DNA from: CAYOXD01 sp964407825
GTDB lineage: Bacteria > Desulfobacterota > Desulfobacteria > Desulfobacterales > JAFDDL01
NCBI GenBank assembly: GCA_964407825.1
Contig: CAYOXD010000042.1
Coordinates: forward strand, 1-23,194
DNA length: 23,194 nt
Direction of reading: 5' to 3'
Below the pieces are notes generated by a model. It worked only from the letters and a program-made list of their open reading frames with translations. It searched no databases and was not told where the DNA came from. The translations under genes and the position numbers were made by a program. Below are positions 1 to 6,160 of this stretch, in pieces (the first letter of the stretch is position 1; every line of letters starts with the position of its first letter).

Positions 1-291
1 CCCCCAGGCCGCCATGGCGCGCAAAATGGGCATCAGTGTGCCGCCGTATTCGGTCAGGGAATATTCCACCTTGGGGGGCACCACCGGGTAGACCTTTCGA
101 TCGATGATGCCGTCCATCTCAAGCTCTCGTAATTGCTGGGTGAGCATCTTCTGGGAGATGGACGGGATCAGCTTCCGGATCTGGCCGAACCGTTTGGTTT
201 CCGCGCTCAGAATATACAGGATGATGGGTTTCCATTTGCCGCCAATGACCGAGAGGGTGGTGGTCACCGGGCAGGAACTCTGGATCAGCAT
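1..291 (-). CDS. HxlR-family winged-helix regulator (3' end cut off by window edge)
   Basis: Read on the minus strand from an ATG at 291, with an in-frame stop just upstream and a GAGAGG ribosome site six bases before it. The 97 visible residues run MLIQSSCPVTTTLSVIGGKW... and include FGQIRKLIPSISQKML, QLRELEMDGIIDRKV and VEYSLTEYG, the core of the HxlR/DUF24 winged-helix fold. Family members are about 110-120 residues, so some 15-25 C-terminal residues lie outside the window. Cys7 followed by Pro sits where the redox-sensing Cys6 of Bacillus YodB lies, so a thiol or quinone-sensing role is plausible (inference). It diverges from the NmrA-type oxidoreductase at 423, a pairing like E. coli ytfH/ytfG, and probably represses it and itself. 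Confidence 0.88.
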   Translation of the reverse strand, partial: MLIQSSCPVTTTLSVIGGKWKPIILYILSAETKRFGQIRKLIPSISQKMLTQQLRELEMDGIIDRKVYPVVPPKVEYSLTEYGGTLMPILRAMAAWG

Positions 292-422
292 AAAAGCCTC
301 TCAATAGTTTCTTTTTAGATACTACATTACATAATTGTGCCTACTTGCGTTTTTTATATTATGTGCAAGATTAGCATATACATGCTTCAATTACAAATCT
401 AACACGCAAGGAGGATCCAGCC
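292..422. promoter_or_regulatory. Divergent regulatory region between hxlR-type and nmrA-type genes
   Basis: This 131-base AT-rich stretch lies between two divergent start codons and must hold both promoters and the HxlR operator. I see an inverted repeat CTTGC (344-348) / GCAAG (365-369) around an AT-rich centre, and a strong AAGGAGG ribosome site at about 409-415 for the rightward gene. No single -35/-10 pair is convincing, so exact promoter positions are not called. Confidence 0.5.
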
Positions 423-1277
423 ATGACAAGTACAAAGACCATTCTGGTGACAGGAGCGACGGGAAACCTCGGAGGTGCGGTGGTAAACGCCCTTCTGGCA
501 AAAGGCATGACAGTAAAGGCCGGCACGACCCGGCCCGAAGGGGCGAAACTGCCCGCCGCCGCACGGACCGTGAGGATCGTCTATGAAGACATGGACAGCG
601 TTTCCGCGGCCCTGGAAGGGCTCGACGGTCTCTTTCTGGTGGCGCCCCCCCTGGATCAGGCAGCTCCGGCCAAGCTAAATCCGGTCATCGACCGTGCCAA
701 AACCAGCGGCATAAAGCACATCGTCTTCAATTCGGCCCTGGGGGTGGATCAAAACGAGGCAGCGCCGCTTCGGCTCATCGAGCGGTATCTGATGGCCTCG
801 GGGGTGGGGTACACCATCTTGCGTCCCAACTTCTTCATGGAGAATTTTTCCACCGGCTTTCTCGCGCCCATGATCGCCCAGGGGGGAATTTATCTTGCGG
901 CCGGGGAGGGTCGGACCAGCTTCATCAGCATCGAGGATATCGCCGCCGTGACGGCCTCGGTCTTCGAGGAGGAGCGCCTGGAGGCCGCATACGACCTCAC
1001 GGGGCCGGCGGCCCTGGATCACGCCCAGGTGGCCGCCATCCTCTCCGAGGTATCCGGCCGGACGATCCACTACCATGGCATCGAAGAGGCGGCCATGTGC
1101 CAGGGGGTGCGGGATCAGGGCATGCCCGAGGATGCCGTGGAGTATCTGGCCCTTCTCTACCAGGCTGTCCGAAAGGGATGGGCGGCGCGGGTTACCACGG
1201 ATGTGGCCACCATCACCGGCCGGTCTCCCATTTCCTTCAGGGCTTTTGCCCAGCGGCAGTCAGCTGTCTGGAAGTAG
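423..1277 (+). CDS. NmrA/QorB-like NAD(P)-binding oxidoreductase (atypical SDR)
   Basis: A 284-residue protein starting at an ATG eight bases after AAGGAGG. The N-terminal Rossmann motif TGATGNLGGAVV (Gly11, Gly14, Gly17) binds NAD(P)H. The segments GIKHIVFNSALGVDQ, GVGYTILRPNFFMENF and SFISIEDIAAVTASVF are typical of the NmrA / quinone oxidoreductase 2 (YtfG/QorB) group of atypical short-chain dehydrogenases, whose usual length is about 285. The likely role is NADPH-dependent reduction of quinones or other electrophiles, or redox-state sensing, in the cytoplasm. The adjacent divergent HxlR-type regulator with an N-terminal Cys-Pro supports an electrophile-response unit. Substrate cannot be told from sequence. 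Confidence 0.85.
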   Translation: MTSTKTILVTGATGNLGGAVVNALLAKGMTVKAGTTRPEGAKLPAAARTVRIVYEDMDSVSAALEGLDGLFLVAPPLDQAAPAKLNPVIDRAKTSGIKHIVFNSALGVDQNEAAPLRLIERYLMASGVGYTILRPNFFMENFSTGFLAPMIAQGGIYLAAGEGRTSFISIEDIAAVTASVFEEERLEAAYDLTGPAALDHAQVAAILSEVSGRTIHYHGIEEAAMCQGVRDQGMPEDAVEYLALLYQAVRKGWAARVTTDVATITGRSPISFRAFAQRQSAVWK

Positions 1278-1392
1278 CGTCCCGTCACGCACCACCGCCA
1301 GGGCCTCCTTCAAAAATAACTGCCGCCTTTCTGAATTTGGCATTACCGTTGCATTCACAAAATGAATACAGGTTGCCATCCCGGATGGTTCA

Positions 1393-1424
1393 GGGTCGCG
1401 GAAAAAATGTCTTTTCCGCGGCCC
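1393..1424 (+). other. Strong hairpin upstream of EF-hand gene
   Basis: GGG-T-CGCGGAAAA at 1393-1405 pairs with TTTTCCGCG-G-CCC at 1412-1424: 12 Watson-Crick pairs plus one G-U, closing a six-base loop. It lies 65 bases before the EF-hand start. No T-tract follows on either strand, so a simple intrinsic terminator is unlikely. It may be an mRNA leader structure or a degenerate terminator of the upstream gene. Confidence 0.5.
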
Positions 1425-1431
1425 GTAAGGC

Positions 1432-1451
1432 GAGCCGATGAAGTCCGGCTC
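1432..1451 (+). other. Second leader hairpin
   Basis: GAGCCG (1432-1437) and CGGCTC (1446-1451) form a perfect six-base-pair stem with an eight-base loop, seven bases after the larger hairpin. The following AT-rich run (about 1452-1470) leads to the AAGGAGG ribosome site at about 1478-1484. Together the two hairpins form a compact structured leader; no known riboswitch class was recognised. Confidence 0.4.
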
Positions 1452-1488
1452 AATTAATCGTTTAATTTTAAGTGAGAAGGAGGCGGAG

Positions 1489-1821
1489 ATGAAGAGGACA
1501 ACACTGTTATTGATTCTGGCATTCGCAGGGGTACTGATGGTTTGGACCTCCTGCCTGGCGGCTCAGTCATCGACCGGCCAGAACCAGCCCCGACTGCAGT
1601 GTCAGCAGCGCTTCAGCGCGATGGATACGGATCACAACGGGCAGGTGAGCGAGGCGGAATTCATGGCGGTCCCCCACCGGCGGGTCAATGCCAAGCAGAT
1701 GTTCCAATCCATGGCGCGGGGCAAGGGGTATATCACCCAGGCTGAATTCTGCGCCAACAAGGGCCTCGGTGGTCGCGGCGGCAATGGCCGCGGAGGCAAG
1801 GGTCAGGGCAGGATGCGATAG
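1489..1821 (+). CDS. Small exported EF-hand domain protein
   Basis: I chose the ATG at 1489 because AAGGAGG lies just before it and the hydrophobic signal segment starts there; a longer reading from 1438 has no ribosome site. The 110-residue product has an N-terminal signal peptide (LLLILAFAGVLMVW, then TSCLAAQ), so it should be periplasmic or, less likely, a lipoprotein at Cys22. Residues 46-57 form a canonical Ca2+-binding EF-hand loop (Asp46, Asp48, Asn50, Gly51, Glu57). A second loop at 75-86 keeps Gly80, Ile82 and Glu86 but lacks the acidic residues at positions 1, 3 and 5. The tail (about 92-110) is rich in Gly and Arg. A calcium-responsive periplasmic role is inferred; no partner is encoded nearby. 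Confidence 0.75.
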   Translation: MKRTTLLLILAFAGVLMVWTSCLAAQSSTGQNQPRLQCQQRFSAMDTDHNGQVSEAEFMAVPHRRVNAKQMFQSMARGKGYITQAEFCANKGLGGRGGNGRGGKGQGRMR

Positions 1822-1874
1822 GGGAGTCCAGGGCGGATCTGCCCAGGGCTGAGTCAGTGTCGGATGCAGCTTCT

Positions 1875-1927
1875 GGGATCGGGATCGGGATCGGAAAAAA
1901 TTTCATTCCGATACCGATCCCGAGCCC
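1875..1927. repeat. (GGGATC)n palindromic element, copy 1
   Basis: Three tandem GGGATC units at 1875-1892 plus GGAA pair with 1906-1927: 20 of 22 positions are Watson-Crick, around a nine-base loop AAAATTTCA. It sits between the convergent EF-hand and FmdE-like genes and could act as a bidirectional terminator or be a dispersed REP-like element. A second copy built from the same ATCGGG/CCCGAT units lies at 12142-12195. Confidence 0.65.
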
Positions 1928-1936
1928 GATATCGCT

Positions 1937-2671
1937 TCAGGGCCGGCACCCGGCCTTGGTGGCGTCGGCACGGACCGGCCCGATCTTGTATGGAAAGGAG
2001 GACATGTCCCGGATGTCGAAAATCCGATTGGGGGGACTGGCCAGCACCCTTTTTGCGTACTCGGCCTGAAGGGCCTGTACCCGTCGGATAAGGGGCATGT
2101 CGCATCCTACCGATCGGAGCTTTTTCTCCAGGCCCGGTAAGGCCTTGGGCTTGATGCCCCTTTTAAGGCGCACGGCCAGTGTCCGCCCAGTGGATCTGCG
2201 ATGCAGGATCCATGTGTCTCCCAGGGTCTTATCAATGACGAGGGTCCCGTACCGCGCCCGGGCACCCGTGAGATAGGCAGCCGCGTCCCCATAACAGGGA
2301 GACGCGTTGACGGCGGCCGCCAGGTCCGTTCTGTCCACCACCCCGGACGGAAAGAGCCTATGCAAGCCATAGGCAATGGCCGCGGAGGCCGCCACAAGGC
2401 CGTCGCAGGGATGGCCGTGGAACAGGACAAGGTCGCCCAGGGTGATGGTCTTTGCCTCTTTTTCAAGGGGACCGAGGCTCGATTCCGTATCGAGCACCTT
2501 GACGTGGGGTGCGTAGGGCTCGGAGGCCAATTGGGTAAGCAGGCCTCGATCGCTCATTGCACCGACACAGGGAGTTGCAGCAAACAGCCCCAGCACGGCC
2601 ACCCCAAGGAGAGCGGCGGCCGTCAGCAGTTTGCAATATCCTGCGCGGAGATGTACGGTTGTCAGCATCAT
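1937..2671 (-). CDS. FmdE-like protein with N-terminal signal peptide
   Basis: The 244-residue protein begins with a basic/hydrophobic leader (about residues 9-39, TAAALLGVAVLGLFAATP) that predicts export. The body carries FHGHPCDGL (His85, His87, Cys89) and SPCYGDAAAYLTGA (Cys126), matching the GHxCxG and downstream Cys signature of the formylmethanofuran dehydrogenase subunit E family, thought to bind metal. Extra cysteines are Cys190 and Cys242. The start is ATG 2671 or the adjacent ATG 2668; the ribosome site (GGAAA) is weak. It is the last gene of the arsR-CMD-thioredoxin operon, 22 bases after the thioredoxin stop. Methanofuran chemistry is not implied: non-methanogen homologues have unknown roles. 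A secreted metal/thiol-binding function is my inference. Confidence 0.75.
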   Translation of the reverse strand: MMLTTVHLRAGYCKLLTAAALLGVAVLGLFAATPCVGAMSDRGLLTQLASEPYAPHVKVLDTESSLGPLEKEAKTITLGDLVLFHGHPCDGLVAASAAIAYGLHRLFPSGVVDRTDLAAAVNASPCYGDAAAYLTGARARYGTLVIDKTLGDTWILHRRSTGRTLAVRLKRGIKPKALPGLEKKLRSVGCDMPLIRRVQALQAEYAKRVLASPPNRIFDIRDMSSFPYKIGPVRADATKAGCRP

Positions 2672-2693
2672 AAACGATTTCCAGTCTGATGGT

Positions 2694-2927
2694 CTAAGGC
2701 TTAAGCCAGGCCTTCACATCTTCTTTCTTGGGGACCTTCCCCACGCACTTGATCTCACCGTCCACCACAATCGCCGGCGTCTGGAGAACCCCGAAGCTTG
2801 CGATCTTCATCAGATCCGTAACCTTTTCGATATCTGCCGCGACCCCGGTTTCGGCCACCGCATCATTGACCACCTTCTCCGTCTCCCGGCATTTCTTGCA
2901 TCCCGGGCCCAATACTTTGATCTCCAT
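2694..2927 (-). CDS. Redox-active disulfide protein 2 / thioredoxin-like (Thioredoxin_3)
   Basis: A 77-residue protein starting MEIKVLGPGCKKC. I prefer ATG 2927 over the in-frame ATG at 2945, because the latter contains the AGGGGGG ribosome site for 2927. The Cys10-Lys-Lys-Cys13 redox pair and the cis-Pro segment GVLQTPAIVVDGEI (Pro51) define the small glutaredoxin-like Thioredoxin_3 family, which lacks a signal peptide and acts in the cytoplasm. Length is normal for the family. Such proteins often accompany ArsR regulators and metal or arsenic permeases; here the partners are a CMD-fold protein and an exported FmdE-like protein. A thiol-disulfide or metal-handling role is inferred. Confidence 0.85.
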   Translation of the reverse strand: MEIKVLGPGCKKCRETEKVVNDAVAETGVAADIEKVTDLMKIASFGVLQTPAIVVDGEIKCVGKVPKKEDVKAWLKP

Positions 2928-2973
2928 CGGAATCCCCCCTTCCAATCCTTTTCAGAACCGTATCCCTGACGTG

Positions 2974-3297
2974 CTATTTTTCGCAGTCACACTTGATATT
3001 GCCGGCGAGGATTTCCTTCCAGTCGCCGATGACGTCGTGGGTCCAGCAGTCGTCCGCACCGGCCGCCTCCCGCATCACCAGGGCCAGGATATAGGCCAGT
3101 TCCTTGACGGTTGCGCCAGCTTCCATAGCCCCTTTGAAGTGCTTGAGCACGCAAGGTTTCGACCGCGCCTTGATGGAAAGCGCAAAGCAGATGAACTGGT
3201 AGGTTTTCTCGTCGATGCTCCGCTTCTCGGCATAGAGCGTGTCCATCTGGTCGAGCATTTCGGCGAATTCAGGGAAAAATTCAGCAAGCAGTCTCAT
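2974..3297 (-). CDS. Carboxymuconolactone decarboxylase (CMD/AhpD-like) protein, one catalytic Cys missing
   Basis: A 107-residue all-helical CMD-domain protein with AAGGAGG well placed before ATG 3297. The signature helix reads SKPCVLKHFKGAMEAGA: Cys49 and His53 match the second Cys and the His of the AhpD CxxCxxxH motif, but the first Cys is Ser46. A classical AhpD disulfide reductase cycle is therefore unlikely with this pair, although Cys37, Cys84, Cys103 and Cys105 could substitute. It is gene 2 of the ArsR-led operon, 63 bases after arsR. Likely roles are thiol or metal chemistry or hydroperoxide handling with the neighbouring thioredoxin-like protein (inference). Confidence 0.8.
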   Translation of the reverse strand: MRLLAEFFPEFAEMLDQMDTLYAEKRSIDEKTYQFICFALSIKARSKPCVLKHFKGAMEAGATVKELAYILALVMREAAGADDCWTHDVIGDWKEILAGNIKCDCEK

Positions 3298-3360
3298 TAC
3301 GCTTCCTCCTTGTTTTCAGGATGTATTTACATTTCGGCATATGGCGATTTATAACCCTTC

Positions 3361-3705
3361 TCAGCCCCCACAGATTTTCTCCCGATGAATTTCCGGAAGA
3401 CGCTTTACGAGCGCCACCACCTCCGCGTCGGTTTCGAGCCAGTGGCGCAGGTTTCCAAGTAAATTCGCAACATAGGGGCTCTCCGTTCCGTCGGCCAGGC
3501 GGTAATTAACCCAAAGCCCCTCCTTGAAATAGGTAATCAGCCCGGCCTCCTCCAAAATCCGCAGGTGTTTGCTGGCGGTGGACTGGGCAAGACCCAGGGC
3601 CTCCTTGATCTCGCACACGCACATGACCCGCCGTTGGAGCATTTTCACCATCTTGACCCGATTCGGGTCTGACAGGGCCTTCATCACCCGAACGAATTCC
3701 CGCAT
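3361..3705 (-). CDS. ArsR/SmtB-family metalloregulator
   Basis: A 114-residue winged-helix repressor starting at ATG 3705, preceded by GGAGGGG. It contains KALSDPNRVKMVKML, the recognition helix region LGLAQSTASKHLRILEEAGLI and the wing YFKEGLWVNYRL. The segment MCVCEI (Cys29, Cys31) matches the ELCVCDL metal-binding motif of ArsR, so arsenite, antimonite or a related thiophilic metal is a likely ligand; Cys112 near the C-terminus could add a third thiol. It is the first gene of a four-gene minus-strand operon and very probably represses that operon through the palindrome at 3721-3737, releasing it on metal binding. Confidence 0.9.
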   Translation of the reverse strand: MREFVRVMKALSDPNRVKMVKMLQRRVMCVCEIKEALGLAQSTASKHLRILEEAGLITYFKEGLWVNYRLADGTESPYVANLLGNLRHWLETDAEVVALVKRLPEIHREKICGG

Positions 3706-3720
3706 GACCCCTCCATATCG

Positions 3721-3737
3721 ATTAAATGGAATTTAAT
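3721..3737 (-). promoter_or_regulatory. Palindromic ArsR operator
   Basis: ATTAAAT-GGA-ATTTAAT is a perfect seven-base inverted repeat, 16 bases upstream of the arsR start. It contains most of the -10 box of the operon promoter, the classical arrangement for an ArsR repressor that blocks RNA polymerase. Assignment to this regulator is by position and symmetry. Confidence 0.75.
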
Positions 3738-3758
3738 GGGACCTCCTTCCCGTGTCAA
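3730..3758 (-). promoter_or_regulatory. Sigma-70-type promoter of arsR-CMD-trx-fmdE operon
   Basis: Read on the minus strand: a perfect -35 TTGACA (3758-3753), a 17-base spacer and a -10 TAAATT (3735-3730). Transcription would start near 3723, giving a very short leader with GGAGG before arsR. Confidence 0.7.
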
Positions 3759-4055
3759 GGGAAAATGAGCCCAGGTCACGGAAGCAGAGGCATGACATGT
3801 ATACTTTATGGACAGTTCCAACGTATCCCCCATGATTAACGGGTATAGAATACCCACATCAGGCTTCCCCAGGGCTGCTACGCGGCTTCGGAGCCGGTGA
3901 CACCCGTTATGCCAGAGAGTTTCTTATCCGCTGTATTCGACATGTTATGTTCCATTCAGGATGGTCCATATCCATTTGGCACATCCATTGCTCGACATCA
4001 GGACAAAGGAGGCAGCCTCTCTAAACTCAAGCCCCGGCGCGATGGAGGAATCGAT
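3759..4055. other. Gene-free stretch with nested inverted repeats
   Basis: No convincing gene lies between the arsR promoter and the small peptide start. It holds TAACGGGT (3837-3844) / ACCCGTTA (3902-3909), a perfect eight-base repeat enclosing CGGCT-TCGG-AGCCG (3883-3896), plus an alternative, mutually exclusive hairpin GGGTAT-AGA-ATACCC (3841-3855). This could be a folded leader for the small gene at 4056; no known RNA family was recognised. Confidence 0.35.
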
Positions 4056-4226
4056 ATGAAAAAGAGGAACAATAGAGGAATATGTCTGGCACTGGCGTTG
4101 CTGTTGGCGGTGACGGTATTTGCGAGCATCACCACCTTTCAACCGAACGCTTACAGGACGAGCTTCAAGGGTGAGACCACGAGCGCCCAGCCGGACATCC
4201 CTTCCCGCAGCCCGCGGTCTCCGTAG
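4056..4226 (+). CDS. Small predicted exported/membrane peptide, unknown function
   Basis: ATG 4056 follows GGAGGA by six bases, the best start in a longer open frame that begins at 3897. The 56-residue product has a basic N-terminus (MKKRNNRG), a hydrophobic segment (ICLALALLLAVTVFASI, about residues 9-25) and a short polar tail rich in Ser, Thr and Pro. It resembles a signal peptide or single membrane anchor with about 30 residues exposed outside. No motif is recognised and the gene stands alone between the arsR operon and the V-ATPase operon, whose last gene converges on it. Codon support is thin, so it may be a small real protein or a chance ORF. Confidence 0.45.
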   Translation: MKKRNNRGICLALALLLAVTVFASITTFQPNAYRTSFKGETTSAQPDIPSRSPRSP

Positions 4227-4330
4227 CCCTATGCTATCCGACCGGCTGCCAGCACGCCCCTTACCGGTCCGGCAGATTCCCTTCAGCTGGAGATGACACG
4301 GGCGGCAAGGTCTGGGCCCCGGGCGGCGGA

Positions 4331-6160
4331 TCAGGCGACGGTGCCGGTCGCGTACTCCTTGGCAAGCTCTCGAATCTGTTGCTGATAGCGCTCATATTCG
4401 GGAGATTCCGGACGACTGTAGTTGTAGTTTTTGAAGAGCCCTGTCAGTCGTGTAAAAAAGTCCCGGGCCTCATCCTTTCCCTTGAACTGGTAGTCCGTTT
4501 CGATGAGCCACCGCAACAGGTTGAAGCTTTCCAGCTGCCGCTCACGGGATGAGGATACGTCCACCTCATCAAAGGCATCCTGCTGCAGGTAGACCATATC
4601 CAGCAGGTTCGCCTTGTGCCAGACCAGGTAGTCCTCCATGGAGATGCCCTCTTCACCCGTTACCTGCATCATCTGATTGATGCTGTCCCCCCGATGCAGG
4701 AGCTCGCGCATGGACTTCACCGCCTCCGTCCAATCCCCACCCAGGTTTTCCGAAAACCAGTCCTTGAGCTGATCCAGATAGCGGGACCAGGAGATGAGTG
4801 GATCAATGGCGGGGTAATAGCGACGATAGGCCCGCTCCGAAGACAGTCCCAGAAAGGTCTTCACCGTCGCCAGTGTCGCCTGGGTAACCGGCTCGTCAAA
4901 ATTACCACCCGCCGGTGAGACCGTTCCGATCATGGTCAGGCTTCCGATGGAGCCGTCGCTGCATCGGATCACACCGGCGCGTTCATAAATGTTCTTGATG
5001 GCGGAATCCAGATAGGCCGGAAAGGCCTCTTCCCCGGGGATTTCCTCCATACGCCCCGAGATCTCGCGCATGGCCTGGGCCCAACGGGACGTCGAATCTG
5101 CGATCACCAGCACATTGTACCCCATCTGCCGGTAATATTCGCCGAGGGTGACGCCGGTGTAAATGGAGGATTCACGCGCCGCCACCGGCATGGAGGAGGT
5201 GTTGCAGATGATGACGGTGCGATCCATGAGCGATTCGCCGGTGCGCGGATCCCGCGTGGCCGGATATTCCGTGATGGTTTCCACCACCTCGCCGGCCCGC
5301 TCGCCGCAGGCGATGATGATCACCACGTCCACCGTCGCGTAGCGGGCGATGAGGCTCTGCAACACGGTCTTGCCCGCACCGAAGGGGCCCGGAATACAGG
5401 CCGTACCACCGCGGGCAATGGGTAGAAAGGTATCGATAATACGCGTCGTGGTGGTGACGGGTTCCGAAGGGTAGAGGCGCTCCACCAGGCGGTTACGAAA
5501 CATGGCCTCCGGGATGGGGCGCCGCACCGGCCAGCGCTGGACCATGGTCAGTTCCTGCTCGACACCGTTTGCCGAGACGATTCCCGCAATGGGGGTTTCG
5601 ATATTGAAGGTGCCCTCGCGGATCCAGCTCACCTTGACCGGCTCGGTGTAATGAAAAGGCACCATGACCTTGTGGGTGAAGGGCCCTTCCGGTACCGTGC
5701 CCAGTGTCTGGCCGGCCAACACCCGGTCTCCGGTGGCCACCGAGGGGGTGAAGTGCCATTTTTTCTGCACATCGAGCGAAGAGATATCCTCCCCCCGGGG
5801 CAGGAAGAACCCGTGCTTGGCGGCGATCACCCCGAGGGGATTTGCCAGCCCGTCGAGCACCTGCCCGAGAAGTCCCGGTCCCAGCTCAACGGAGAGCATT
5901 TCACTGGTCAACTCCACCCGGTTGCCGACCCGAACGCCATCCGTGTCTTCAAAGACCTGCATGTCCGCAGCCCGGCCGTGGATCCGGAGCACCTCGGACT
6001 TCAGGCGTTCCTTTCCGACACAGACGTAACCGACTTCGTTCTTCCGGATCGCCCCCTCTTCCACCTCGATGCTCACGAGGCTCTCCTTTACGGCCGTCAC
6101 TTTCGCTGTAATGGTCTTCTGCTTTTTGGTTTCGCTAGTTAAAGGACGGTCGATGTCCAT
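4331..6160 (-). CDS. atpA: V-type ATPase catalytic subunit A
   Basis: A 609-residue protein with the Walker A loop GPFGAGKT (258-265), the following CGERAGE (285-291) containing the catalytic Glu, and the non-homologous insertion region typical of A subunits (about 110-200). It hydrolyses or makes ATP in the A3B3 head. The start ATG 6160 has GGAGG six bases upstream, inside the end of the DUF2764 gene, which overlaps it by 26 bases, so the two are probably translationally coupled. The product is slightly longer than the usual 580-590 residues because of an N-terminal extension. It is the last gene of the operon here, whereas in Chlamydia and Bacteroides clusters it lies directly upstream of subunit B. 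Confidence 0.97.
   Translation of the reverse strand: MDIDRPLTSETKKQKTITAKVTAVKESLVSIEVEEGAIRKNEVGYVCVGKERLKSEVLRIHGRAADMQVFEDTDGVRVGNRVELTSEMLSVELGPGLLGQVLDGLANPLGVIAAKHGFFLPRGEDISSLDVQKKWHFTPSVATGDRVLAGQTLGTVPEGPFTHKVMVPFHYTEPVKVSWIREGTFNIETPIAGIVSANGVEQELTMVQRWPVRRPIPEAMFRNRLVERLYPSEPVTTTTRIIDTFLPIARGGTACIPGPFGAGKTVLQSLIARYATVDVVIIIACGERAGEVVETITEYPATRDPRTGESLMDRTVIICNTSSMPVAARESSIYTGVTLGEYYRQMGYNVLVIADSTSRWAQAMREISGRMEEIPGEEAFPAYLDSAIKNIYERAGVIRCSDGSIGSLTMIGTVSPAGGNFDEPVTQATLATVKTFLGLSSERAYRRYYPAIDPLISWSRYLDQLKDWFSENLGGDWTEAVKSMRELLHRGDSINQMMQVTGEEGISMEDYLVWHKANLLDMVYLQQDAFDEVDVSSSRERQLESFNLLRWLIETDYQFKGKDEARDFFTRLTGLFKNYNYSRPESPEYERYQQQIRELAKEYATGTVA

Noticed and set aside
1362..1457. 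31-codon plus-strand ORF running through the double hairpin before the EF-hand gene
   Set aside because: No ribosome site and the sequence is better explained as a structured leader.
4238..4275. Possible terminator GACCGG/CCGGTC downstream of the V-ATPase operon
   Set aside because: Six pairs with an 18-base loop and no T-tract; too weak to list as a feature.
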